From: Siphonodentalium dalli
Taxonomy: Eukaryota; Mollusca; Scaphopoda; Gadilida; Siphonodentaliidae
Reading direction: 5' to 3'
Assembly: GCA_032622095.1 (NCBI GenBank)
Contig: CP136064.1
Coordinates: forward strand, 275,863,614 to 275,927,613
Length of the DNA: 64,000 bases
Position numbers and translations under genes: made by a program. The stretch's first letter is position 1. Each line of letters starts with the position of its first letter. Positions 12,008 to 22,917 of the stretch are shown here, piece after piece. The notes below the pieces were generated by a model. The model searched no databases and was not told the DNA's origin. It worked only from the letters and a program-made list of their open reading frames with translations.

Positions 12008-13754
12008 ATTGGTATTCGCTGGATAGTGAACAACTACTCAATTTGTAAATTTTCCTGGAATTTCCGTGACCGTTATCCAAGAAAATGTCGGGGTTGTTGT
12101 CTGGGAAAAGTCCTAACAGTATTACAACAATGTCTGTGTCACCAGACGGAGAGCGAACCACGACAGGACCTGGGTCCTCCACATCCAGAATATCACTTAT
12201 GTTGAGGGCAACCTTCGTATCAGCTTCCTCGTGATCAGACTCGAGTCGAGGAACACTTGTACTCGACTTGTTTGTGATCTTGTAACACCGATCCCTCTTG
12301 GAGAAGTATATGGCCCTGTCCGCTGGAATTGTCGACTTGCGTTCCTCCAACACTTGTAATAGAAGATCAATGAGGCGCTCCTTGTTGGTTCCATTTGACA
12401 GGAACGCTGTAAAATTCCTCGGGATTTTGCAACGCGGGCTCTTTATGATGTATTGATCTGATGCTCTGCGATCAGATCGTTCACCTGTCTTGATGGAATC
12501 ATCGATAGGCCTATAGGTGTCGGCTACAATATCGACTCGTTTGTATGTTGCTGGTATTTGATTAAGGATTATTATTCCCAAGTCTTCGAATGTCTCCGGG
12601 ACCGGTGCTATCATCCGAATGGCTGCCATCAAGTCGATGATGTATCCGGAGACACCTTGTTTCTTCGGTAAATCTGCGGTATCGATGACTTCGATACTTG
12701 ATGATATATATACACCCCAGAAGCGCCCTTGTTGTAGTTTTCCTTCGGGTGCCGTCAGGATGTGTGAGCGACAATGGAACCGCCCCCAAACTGTAGTCTA
12801 ACATTTTATCAATGTCAATGGCGCATCGCTTTGTGTTTGAATAAGCCAGTAGTTTAGCCATAATGTCCCGCTCCATCGTAACCTCACGAACCTTTCGACC
12901 ATCAGCAGAAGATACACGAACAGTGGCGCCCATGTCTTTAAATTTGCACAGTTTGACTCTCGCGATTGGTTTGTGGAAATGATCTCCGTGTAAGGAATCT
13001 TCACGGAACGCGCTTGCCTTTTCGTTGCCGACGGAGATGCATTTGCTGAGACTGTCCTTGATCTCTTGAGAAACCGGAGCGCCAGATGATAGGTGGTAGA
13101 GCAGGTCAGGATCGATGTCCTTTGCGAATGGGTTGATAAAGTCCTCAATAAGCACCCGCAGGACTGACATGACATATGCTTCTCTGACCGCTTCATGTGT
13201 TTAACCTGGCACAACTTTGGGGTATTGTCTGGAGAACTGTTTATCCCAGTAACATCGAACAACATGTCCTTTAACTTCGCCATCTGGGGTCGATTTAGGA
13301 CCCATTTGTCGTAGGCGCCCTTATTGCAAGCAAATTGCTTAATACCTCCGGGTACTTTGGCACTTCTGTTGAAGGTTTGCTCACCAGACTGATCAGCAGC
13401 AACACCACCGGCCACCGGCCACCGGAGAGGAGGTACTCATAAGTGAGTCAGCACTTGTCCTCCAATCCCATTGTCTATATAAAAATGTATGTATCATTTC
13501 CTATATGTGTTATTGAAATCAGACAAATAAATATGTTTAAACTAAAAACCGGCCTTGTGTTTACTTCGACAAACGGAAACTCCTCCTTGCAGCAAGACGT
13601 CCGTTCCTTTTGATGCAATGTCTTCCAATTGTCGCACATAGAAAGACCCATATCTCGCATAATTATGCTTGTTGAATGCAAAAAATAGAGGAATGGACAT
13701 TTTCCAAGACTTTAATCGCATCAAGAAGTCATTTTCTTTGACGGAGGCGTGTAT
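12008..13754 (-). pseudogene. Same half gene, unit 3
   Basis: It carries the same 2-bp deletion as unit 2 (near 12712), giving overlapping 202-codon (13170-12562) and 208-codon (12632-12006) stretches in different frames. The Gln codon that is lost in unit 2 is intact. The LINE tail is at about 13423-13548. Confidence 0.75.
13423..13548 (+). mobile_element. LINE tail insertion, unit 3
   Basis: The same insertion and flanking ACCGGCC duplicates as in unit 1. Confidence 0.7.
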
Positions 13755-14730
13755 GCATCAGATCAATACATCGTAAAGAGCCCGCGTTGCAAAATCCCGA
13801 GGAATTTGACAGCGTTCCTGTCAAATGGAACCAACAAGGAGCGCCTCATTGATCTTATATTACAAGTGTTGGAGGAACGCAAGTCGACAATTCCAGCGGA
13901 CAGGGCCATATACTTCTCCAAGAGGGATCGGTGTTACAAGATCACAAACAAGTCGAGTACAAGTGTTCCGCGACTCGAGTCTGATCACGAGGAAGCTGAT
14001 ACGAAGGTTGCTCTCCACATAAGAGATATTCTGGATGTGGAGGACCCAAGTCCTGTCGTGGTTCGCTCTCCGTCTGGTGACACAGACATTGTTGTAATAC
14101 TGTTAGGACTTTTCCCAGACAACAACCCCGACATTTTCTTGGATAACGGTCACGGTAATTCCAGGAAAATTTACAAATTGAGTAGTTGTTCACTATCCAG
14201 CGAAACACGCGTTGCGTTAATCGGCATGCATGCTGCAACGGGAAATGACTATCTTCAATCTTCAAAAAGGGAATTAGTCGTGCTTCAATTTAATGCTCAA
14301 AAACCCAAACTATATTGCTGCATTTAGCGAACTAGGTTCTTCTTGGGATGTTGACGCAGATATGTTCTGTCAGTTGGAAGACTTTTTGTGCAAGCTTTAT
14401 GGGCAAAGAAGACCACAAACATGCAACGAAACAAGGCGGCAGATATTCTGGGAAAAGTACAAGAAAGAAAAGCAACTTATGGACCTTTCTCTTCTGCCGC
14501 CTTGCCAAGATTCTTTCAAACTGCATATTGTCAGGTCCAACTACGTGGCTCGATTGTGGCGGTTATCGCGGGAAAGTAAAATCGAGGCGCCAACCACCAC
14601 ATCACACGGATGGCTGGACAATGCGGCCATCAAATGGACCAACGCTGCATTCCCGGATGACATAGCATCCCTTCTGTATAACATGACGCTGACGCTGTGT
14701 GTGTGTATGTGTCTATATGTAAATGAGTGA
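13749..14730 (+). pseudogene. C-terminal half gene, unit 3
   Basis: Same structure and frameshift (13749-14327 then 14293-14730). The shared frameshift shows the gene was already dead on this strand before amplification. Confidence 0.75.
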
Positions 14731-15657
14731 GTAATGAATAGGAGTACATAATGTCTAGTTTATATATATATTGAGAAATTTGAGTTAGAATTCCAGGTTT
14801 TCATTATTTAAAAAAAACAAACAAATGTTGTCACTTTTGGGGGAGGGGTAGCTTTTTGGTCACCATAAACATAATTTCTAACATGTCAATACAATCATTG
14901 TCGGATATTGTTTGCAATATACCAATGTTTCCAGTAACATATGAAATTCTATAAAAACGTAAGGTTGAACAAATGAACCTAGTTGAAATGTGACAATTTC
15001 GGTGAATCGTCCTTAAATTTTGCTGAGTCATGAAAATTTTGCAGGAATTTCACAATATATTAATGTTATATGGCATCATATGTCATATAGCACATGATCT
15101 GCACGACAATTATTAATGTTGGTGGAGTTATTAAGTCAGCGGAATAGTCCAATCATCGTTATTTGGAAATTGACATATTTCGCAACATTAGGGGGAGGGG
15201 TAGCTTTTTGACTACCATCAACAAAATATGAAACATATTATGAAAACCATTTGTGAATGTTGTTCGCAATATGCTACTGTTTCCAAAAACATATGACATG
15301 CTATGAAATATCCATAAATAAATCAATCGCTGGAGTTGACATGCGACTGTTTGTGTGAATCGTCATAAAATTGTGCCGAGTCATGCTGATTTCGTCGATA
15401 TGACGTCATGATAGAAATTGCAACCCAATATATTGTATATACGTATCGTAGAGGGTCACCAGACGGTCCGAATTGACCACAATTATATTATATCTGCATG
15501 TGTTTAGTCATCCCACAATCACATGTATGATACACAGTAATTGCTTAAAATCGACCCTATATTTCAGTGGGGTACCCTATGAAACATACCGAAAAAACTA
15601 ATTTCTCGTCCACTTTTGGCTATGCAAGAACCGGATCCATAAACTACGATAATTTTC

Positions 15658-16723
15658 CTATAAGATTGCACTGGTCGCATAAATTCGCATCGTTGGTGAC
15701 ACTTGACCTCCAGCCCTGCCTAGACTATTACTATTATCCTCGTCGAATTTATGACAAGTTTCATTACTTGCATTTGGGCTAGTTTTAGTGATGTTATCTT
15801 GTGTTTGATGGTTTTTGTTGACCCTGGTGTTTTTTGCTATACTTTCCAGATTTGTATTTGCATAGTCATTGGGTGTATTATCTCTGATTATGTTTTTGTC
15901 AGTATTCAAGTCGTTATTAGATGTTATTTTTGTTTGCATACTGTCGTTTGATAAGTGTTGGTGATTTATCTCTGATTCAGCAGCTATGACACTTTTTTTT
16001 TTGCAGTATACATTTTGTTTACATGTATAGCTTTCTTTGTTATTTGTTTATTTTTGGTTGAGCCATAGTTACTGATGATGTCAGTAGTTGTTAAGGATTG
16101 CTCAGTTATCTCGGGTTCAACAATTGTGTCATTTTAATTCTCGTTATTTGTTATAGATACGAGTTTTATTGGTGCTTGTGTGTTGACAGCTGATTCGTTA
16201 ATTCTGTCTGGAGATGTGGTTGAATCATTTTACTGATTTTTTGTTTGTTTGCGTTATTTGTTGTAGGTATGATATTTTCGGGTAGTAGTTTGTTGGCAGT
16301 TGAGTCGTTTATCCTGCCTGGAGATGGTACCGCTAGTTCAGATGGAGTATTATATGAGGGTTCTGATTGTATTTCGTTATCTGGGGATTTTATTGTTTCC
16401 AGAATAGCGGAACTGTGATTAGATAGTGTGCTATTTACATGTTTAGCTGTCTTATTGCATGTTGGTATATCGGTGCTAACCATTTTTGTTAGCCTAGATG
16501 AAATGATTGTATGTATATTCAGCATATAATGGTCTTTGTTGTTTCCGTTAATCATAACTCTATATGTCGTATGATAGCAGTTTACAGTGCAGCTTTGAGT
16601 AGCTTTGCTTCTGTTCTTTCTGCTTGTTTTTATTTTGATAACGACGTCAGCCTGTGTACCACGTCGATCATTACTTGTTCGTATTGTAATGTCGACCTCC
16701 TTGTTTTTTGTTATGACCTTATC
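15658..16723 (-). other. N/T/S/K-rich open region, unit 3
   Basis: Open 16723-16166. The second stretch is longer here (15939-15658, 93 codons), because TTCCAGAT lacks the two extra bases found in units 1 and 2. Unit 3 may therefore be closer to the ancestral frame. Confidence 0.35.
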
Positions 16724-16739
16724 TTATCTTATCTTATAT

Positions 16740-17578
16740 TATATTGTAAATACCTCCTATGTCAGGAGAACCGCCGATGGCCCGACGTTGGCATACACAC
16801 TCACACGGCTGTATAGATTTTGTGTTAGTATTGTTAATCTATATGGAGGGGTATTTTTAGTAGGACTTGTTAGACTTGACCACAACGACGTGTCAATAAA
16901 TAAATTGGAACATAAACTGTGTGTTGGAGCGAAATGCCCCCGAAGCCAGAGGGAAAATGAAAGTTCACACCAGGTAGAATTCGAGGTTGATTCATCGACT
17001 ATTTTCGATGGCCACTTCTATTGTCAAGCTCGTTGAGTGCAATAATAATCATATCTTTCTATACTAATGCTGCGTTAGTTTGTGAATATACTTTTGCATG
17101 GACTGTGAGTAAACCACTGCATAATAGTCCAGTGCATTTATGAGAAAAAATGCCAAACCCGGAACTAATTGCAACAGATTTTTTTTTTGCTGGAATAAGT
17201 ACATAAACCCTCCATAAACAACATACTAAAAATCGGCAAAAGGGAAATTGGTGAATTTTATGAAATAAATTTGGGGAAATTTGGTCAAATCATCAATTTA
17301 TGGATTTTCATGGATGTATACAAAAAAAATCAAATTCACAAATCCTACAAATAGCATGTGTATTGTGTCGACCTCAATTTCCGGAACCCAGTACTGAAAA
17401 CCAGTCCCAGATTCATTACATATTTTTTTGAGTTGAGTGCCTTCAAAAACGCGAGTTTACCTGATTTCGGCCCATTTTCGGGGCCAATTTCGAAGAATGA
17501 GCCAAAATATCTTATTTATGATTAATTATTTAAAAGACTAGAGCAAACTGAAGGGATTTGTCAGTGTTTTAGTAATTT
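16740..17578. repeat. Partial array unit 4 and right edge of array
   Basis: This copy matches unit 1 positions 1-848 and then stops. The next base of a full unit would begin the inverted segment of the half gene. Small losses (near 17237) and substitutions make it slightly more diverged than the internal copies. Nothing in it looks coding. Confidence 0.9.
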
Positions 17579-17824
17579 CCTCACTAGATTAAACACAAAA
17601 TATGATTAATATGTGCATCTATAATTAAGAAGAAAATTATATTCTCAAACAAAATGTGTGTTCCATTGTATGGACTTAGCCAATTTTGCCTCTGACGCTG
17701 AACGTGTGTGATGAAATGCAATATTTGAGGTAATGTAACTCAATAATTTAATTCCCATATGCCATGCTTTTCTTATAACCTTTTAAGTATGTTTAACTGA
17801 ACAAATTGTAAAGGTATTAACAGG

Positions 17825-18660
17825 ACATTATTTAAGAAAATCAACTTATGGCCCTTTGAATACTTAGTCTTAGCTTGTTTCCAAAGATGCGTTTGAGGCA
17901 TTTTTGTCCATTCTAAAAGGTTTTGGGCCATAAAAACAAAAAACAATGGGTGTTTTAATGTGTAAAATTATTTGAACTTTCCTCCCACAACACTTTAGGT
18001 GATAAAACATTATCCTTACATTGGTTATGCATAGTATGTCACTTGATTTCTTTCATTTTTCAGGAAACTGACTCCAAATTTTAACGTTGGTATAGGGGTA
18101 GGAAAAATCACAAAATGCAATCTTATCACCAAATTACAGCCATTTCAGGCACAATGTTATTTTCTTCCAGTTTGTGTACATTGTATAAAAACAATCTCAA
18201 AATGCCAATTTGCCATTTTACTGCCAAATTATGACAAAAAATATTATAGCTCTGTCAATAAACATAAACAAAGGAAATATGAAATTATATATGAAAGAAC
18301 ACTGTAAGCAGAAGCTGTTAATATAAAGTTTATGCTTCAAGATGCATAATTTTGAAGTTTTTGTTGATATGCTTTCCCCTACCCCATTTTTCTGCCATTC
18401 AAATTTGGAGTAAGTTTCCACAATGATGAGTGAAATCCAGTGACATTCATTGGTATAACCATTGAAATGCTATTTTCTCAACAAAAAATGATTTAAGAGG
18501 ACAGATCACATAATTTTACACAATAAACTTTCATTAATTTTTCTGAATATGCCTAAAATCCTTTTAAAATTGACAAAAACGCCCCACAATAGCATTTTCG
18601 GAAAAGAGGCTAGACTAAGAGTTCATAGGACCATAATTTTATTTATAACTGCCGAAACTA
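17825..18660. mobile_element. Large diverged inverted repeat (fold-back-like element)
   Basis: The left arm (about 17840-18115) and the reverse complement of the right arm (about 18350-18655) share, in order, TTATGG.CC, CTTAGTCT, TTTTTGTC, TTCTAAAAGG-like, TGTGTAAAATTAT, TGTCACT, GAAACT.ACTCCAAATTT and GGGGTAGG. Arms are roughly 280 bp and clearly diverged, with a loop of about 235 bp. No coding signal. It starts about 250 bp from the end of the tandem array; 17579-17825 itself holds nothing recognisable. Confidence 0.5.
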
Positions 18661-18928
18661 CGAACAGTTTGTGGAAAATATTATATATGTATATCCGATC
18701 TGTAAATTCCTCTGATTATTATTAACGAGTGATCTTGGTGTTTATCTCAATTTAAACGTCATGCCCACGACGTTTAGAACGTTTGTCTCGCGCCCCCCCC
18801 CATTCTGAGATTATGCGTGACGTCATAAGTCTGCTCGTGGCGTTTCCCTAATTATAAAGTATTAAAATAGTGTATTCATAACGGGATTTTGGCGTTAAAT
18901 TGACGATTTAAACTTAAGAACTGGAACA

Positions 18929-20190
18929 TGTCTCTATTCCGAAGGTTCGCTATTCCGAAGGTTCACTAGTCCGAAGGTTCGCTATTCCGAAGGTTCTCTA
19001 TTCCGAAGGTTCTCTATTCCGAAGATTTTTGTTATTTTAAAGGTTAATTCTATGTTCTAAAGTATTGAGAGGGTTCTTTATCACGAAGACACTTTTTATG
19101 AAGGAAATAACTTAAAACATTGAAACAATAAATGTGACTTTTTTCTTCGCGGGTTTCCTTGAGATTAAATGTCATTACGTATGACGTTATTTCCCAAAAC
19201 AAAACATATTCACGTCAGGCAGCCCACACTTGTAATTGCTATGTTTCCATACGATTTAATGTCATCACGTATGCCGTTATATCTCAATAATCTTAGAGGC
19301 AAGAATACGCCAGCTAAAGGCGGATTTTAAAACAGTGGGACTATAACTCTTAATGAATAATGCGTAGCAGAATGTCGTTGAATAGACGGGTATGAGATGA
19401 ACCAAACTGCAATTGTGAATTTGTATTGAATTTTAAACGTCTCTATCAGAAGACGTCCATAGAGAAATAGAAAACAGCTTAAATCATAAAAAGACCCCCC
19501 CCCCCGTTATGGCTCCCAGAATGCAACATAATTCAACCTAATGTATTTTCAATTGAAGGGGAATAACACTATCTTTAAAATATAGAGTTATTCCCCCTCC
19601 ATTGAAAATAATACACTTTGCACAACAAAACCAGATGAACCTTTAAAATCACAAAAACACGTCGTTAACTCAACAAAAACAACAGGTTCACAGTTTATTA
19701 CATCGCATAAGCTGATAATACAGTGTTAGAGAGCTTCCTATTTCCAATGGTATATATACTGGCATATATGTTATATATGTGATCTGGGGGTTCGAAAATT
19801 AAGTGGGCCTTTAATGTTGATGTTTCTTTCAAATTGCCAGTTCGGAAAAACTATATCTCTTGCATGTAGTTTATTTCAGTCATGGTGTTTTCAACTTTCC
19901 ATATTAAACGATAAACTGATACTGACTTCTTGCTATTAATAACCGACATCTGGGACAATTTGGGAATCAGAAGTGGGTGTATAAATGTACTATATGTGAA
20001 TACTAGCGTAAAAGTATTTTTTCATTCCTCGTGTGTTTTTGTGGTGGGTGCACATTTTCATTCATTTCTGGTTAAATACGCCCAGAATAGAAAACCTTCG
20101 GAATAGCGAACCTTCGGAATAGCAAACCTTCGGAATAATGAACCTTCGGAATAGCGAACCTTCGGAATAATGAACATTCGGAATAGAGAA
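18929..20190. mobile_element. DNA element with CCGAAGG-repeat terminal inverted repeats
   Basis: The left end (18931-19030) is about five tandem copies of an 18-bp motif, CTATTCCGAAGGTTCG. The right end (20088-20185) is the same in inverse orientation (GAACCTTCGGAATAGC). The interior of about 1.05 kb has no coding frame. Parts of the left half recur at 38.02-38.47 and 38.50-39.03 kb, which shows it is dispersed. Ends are TCTCTATTCCGAAGG and its inverse; I could not prove a target-site duplication. Confidence 0.65.
19543..19612. repeat. Hairpin inside the CCGAAGG element
   Basis: GTATTTTCAATTGAAGGGGA is followed about 20 bp later by its near-perfect inverse (stem of about 25 bp, loop about 18 bp). 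Confidence 0.6.
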
Positions 20191-20548
20191 CACTACCCCT
20201 TAAGAACATTTATTATCACCACTTTCATTGTGCTTGTCAACACAAATTAGCATCTTGTCTGGTTGGGTCACATGATCGAATTTTGAATCCGCCCCTAAAC
20301 GGGTCTTTTTCTGGTGGTTTCTAGAACACCAAAGTGGGTGGAATTAACATCTTGATATATAAGTCAAATTGCACATGCGGGTGGAATGCAGTCGATTTGA
20401 TATTGTAGATGAAACTGTGTTCTTATACCAATCATAAATATTGCGTAGGGTTTGGTACCGGCATCGGGCTTTTCGTCACCAGCGTGTGAGAAGCGTCGTC
20501 AGCCTAACAAGCAGTGTATTATACAAAAATGGCCGTAAATGACTACTC
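20191..20548. other. Spacer, nothing recognised
   Basis: Unique-looking AT-rich sequence with no coding frame and no obvious repeat. Confidence 0.4.
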
Positions 20549-21240
20549 TTATATCATATCATATCATATATTTCACGGAACGAGTCTGACCGACTCGTAG
20601 TTCCGGTGCTTACGCATTTCAAAATTACATAAAAATAACATATTATGGGAAGTCTGTTTGATATATACTGTATATCAATATAGTGGTAGTCCAACAATTC
20701 CTTGAAGTGGTTTAAAGTCTCAGCACTAACGACCGCATTTTGGTAGCCTATTCCAGATTGGTCGAATTCTCTGTGTAAAAAAGTATTTTCTGACATCTTT
20801 ATTACAGTGTTCTATCATCATTTTACTCGAATGGCCTCTGGTCGGTGCATATGTCGCATCAGCGAATAGCGTTTCATCTTTGATGTTGTAATGCCCCCTC
20901 TTAATTTGTATACCTAGCTCTATTAGGTCGCCACGTAACCGCCTGTACTTAAGGGACATGAGTCTAAGGATAGAGAGTCTATCTTCATAAGAATATCCCC
21001 GCAGCCACGGAACCATGCATGTCGCTCGCCTCTGCACACTTTCTAATGCCCTATAATGTTTAAGCAGGTGAGGGCTCCATATGCAATGTCCATACTCAAT
21101 AATTGGTCGCACCATTGAGGAGTAAAGTCTAGTGAATGTTTCTGAGTTAGTTCGGTGAAGGTTCTGCTAATGATTCCAAGAATCTGATTGGCTTTGCTAA
21201 TGGTGGTGCTGACATGTTTTTCAAATTTCAATTTCAAATC
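20549..21240 (-). pseudogene. 3' fragment of a non-LTR retrotransposon reverse transcriptase
   Basis: The minus strand gives the conserved C-terminal thumb region of Jockey/CR1-type reverse transcriptases: HVSTTISKANQILGIISRTF (about 21220-21160), RPIIEYGHCIWSP (about 21109-21070), LESVQRRAT, LSILRLMSLKYRRLRGDLIE (about 20960) and WNRLP (about 20745). Frameshifts fall near 21115 and 20735, after which AETLNHFKELLDYH continues in another frame. The element ends in an (ATATG)n microsatellite (20549-20570 on the plus strand), typical of these elements. It is 5'-truncated before the catalytic motif, so it is dead. Confidence 0.8.
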
Positions 21241-21241
21241 T

Positions 21242-21660
21242 TGTCACTTGGATCACGAGTCCTGGAACATAATTGCGCTCAAAATAAAAATGGCGTCCAA
21301 AATGGCCACCAGTGATGTGAATCAGCATAGATCTGGGGTTTCAACCCACGCAATGGCACCCACATAATTATGATGTGTATATATATTTTCCCGGTATCCG
21401 CTGGGCCGATTTCCACCATTTTTGGGGTGTTGGTGTTTGACCCCACCTGACCTTGACCTTCAAAATGGTCAATTCAAGGTCAAAGCCCGGACGAAGTCGG
21501 GTCACCTTCTAGTATATATATATATATCTATTATATATTTTGGAAGATCTGTGTGTGTGTGTGTGTTCGCGATGGACTCGAACACGGCTGGACCGATTTC
21601 GACCAAACTTGGTACGGACACGTAATTCGACCCGGGAACGAACATGGGCCTTCAGCACAT
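21242..21660. repeat. Dispersed repeat fragment rich in AGGTCA-type half sites
   Basis: CCTGACCTTGACCTTC and AATTCAAGGTCAAAG (about 21446-21485) match the tandem repeat at 39.2-39.8 kb. A (TA)n run follows at 21513-21527, then (GT)n at 21549-21565 and a GGACTCGAACACGGCTGGAC block. The plus-strand frames here are not convincing genes. Confidence 0.45.
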
Positions 21661-22029
21661 TTTCAAACCCTGTGTACCCTTCAAAAAATCCAATCCCAAA
21701 TCCAAACCCTTCAGCACTTTTTTGATGAGAGTGACACCTTCAGCCATAATAGCACGTGGTCGCGTAGAATTGCTAAACATGACGTGTTTTCTGGGTAAAG
21801 AAATAGCTTTTAAACGGACGAGCAGTTTTAAAAAATCGATCATTGTGCAGAAACTTCCACACTTCATTTTGGAAAACTTCCTGGAGTTGATGATAATGTC
21901 GAATATGGTGATTGCATTGATCTGTTGTGGATAACAACCTGGTTGTAGACACCGACTCATGGATATCATGGACCGGTTCTATGCAAATGATTATTATTAA
22001 TCAACCCTCTATAAAGAGAAATCGTCAGT

Positions 22030-22370
22030 TAAATTATGTCGATGATCGATTTGGACCCTAATGACGAAACTTGCATTTACACGACGCTTCACTTCATCAA
22101 CAATCAAGCAAAACTGTACAATGCAACACCCGTTCTGACGTTTGACCAACCGCTGTGGTGGAAAGCTCTCGCCATAGTTGCCTCAAAACTAGCAAATAGT
22201 GGTCTCAAACACATTGTTCTCCGTCTGGGTGGTTTTGCTTATAGATATGAGTTTTCTTGGCAGCATTGGTCACCTCATGGTAGATTCTGGTTTGTAAGAA
22301 ACCATCGAAACAATATTCTCTAACAATTATGTTGGTAACATGCTAACCGGGATTTTATCAGACGCAATTA
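22030..22370 (+). pseudogene. N-terminal domain fragment of the same multicopy family as in the array
   Basis: The plus strand reads TPVLTFDQPLWWKA (about 22129) and VLRLGGF, then after a frameshift near 22238 continues as MSFLGSIGHLMVDSGL, an in-frame stop, and NNYVGNMLTG. In the family this region lies upstream of the NYAR motif that starts the array copies. Sequence just upstream (21700-22030) may be more of the same gene in very degraded form (a VVDNN...DTDSW stretch), but I could not establish that. It does not overlap the portion kept in the array, so it is a separate relic rather than a piece of the same copy by simple reading. Confidence 0.6.
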
Positions 22371-22490
22371 ATATTGATCACCCTAAGGTATTCGATAATC
22401 AGGAATCGTCTCGTGATACTAATGTTCGATTATCAACAAGTCATATAATCAGTACCGTAGCTGGATCCGGCGCTAAGTCTGAGTTTAGTG

Positions 22491-22917
22491 TGCTTAATTT
22501 GTCATTTGCAGATTGAGTTCCCCAGAAGGTGAATTTAGTGATGCTACCCCCCCATAGCGGGCTAGCATAACTAAATTCACCCTACGGGGACCTCATTCTG
22601 CTTAGGCCTCATCTTCTCTGGAAAGTTTCTTTATTATCAAATTTCTATAGAACTTCTTCACATATATTATATTTATATTTTAGTTTAGTTTCTCTGTATC
22701 CCCAAATTTGCAGACGACACATTGCATAATCGAGGTTTCCAAATGAGTGTACATCACAATATTCACCATTTGGGAACTTCAATCTGAGTCTATGTCTCCC
22801 ATAGCAGATGAGGCCATGCATAATGAGGCCCACAGAGGGTGTAAATCCCGCTGTGCGGGATAGCATCACTAAATTCACCCTCTGGGGACCCCATTCTGCA
22901 AATGACAGGCACACTAA
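22491..22917. mobile_element. Palindrome-ended TIR element, copy A
   Basis: The ends are inverted copies of AGTTTAGTGTGCCTGTCATT (left degraded). Immediately inside each end is a palindromic module built on GGTGAATTTAGTGATGCTAG and its inverse. The core of about 250 bp shares a protein-like segment with copy B at 61.8 kb. Read on the minus strand it gives CYGRHRLRLKFPNGEYCDVH. No transposase is present. Confidence 0.6.

Larger units (their letters stand above)
11159..16739. repeat. Array unit 3
   Basis: Same layout, with inverted arms at 12015-12464 and 13755-14204. It shares the 2-bp deletion of unit 2 (near 12712) but not its nonsense codon. A 2-bp difference near 15847 joins two minus-strand open stretches that are separate in units 1 and 2. 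Confidence 0.9.
1..17578. repeat. Tandem array of a 5.58-kb unit (3 full copies plus 839 bp)
   Basis: Units begin at 1, 5584, 11159 and 16740 (each at the same TATATTGTAAATACC) and are 5583, 5575 and 5581 bp long. The fourth copy stops being homologous after AGTAATTT at 17578. The copies are near identical by eye, with scattered single-base changes and small indels, for example a 12-13-bp loss near 6090, and TTCCGAGAT in units 1 and 2 against TTCCAGAT in unit 3. The differences make a simple assembly duplication unlikely but do not exclude it. The window starts inside the array, so the true copy number is unknown. Confidence 0.95.
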
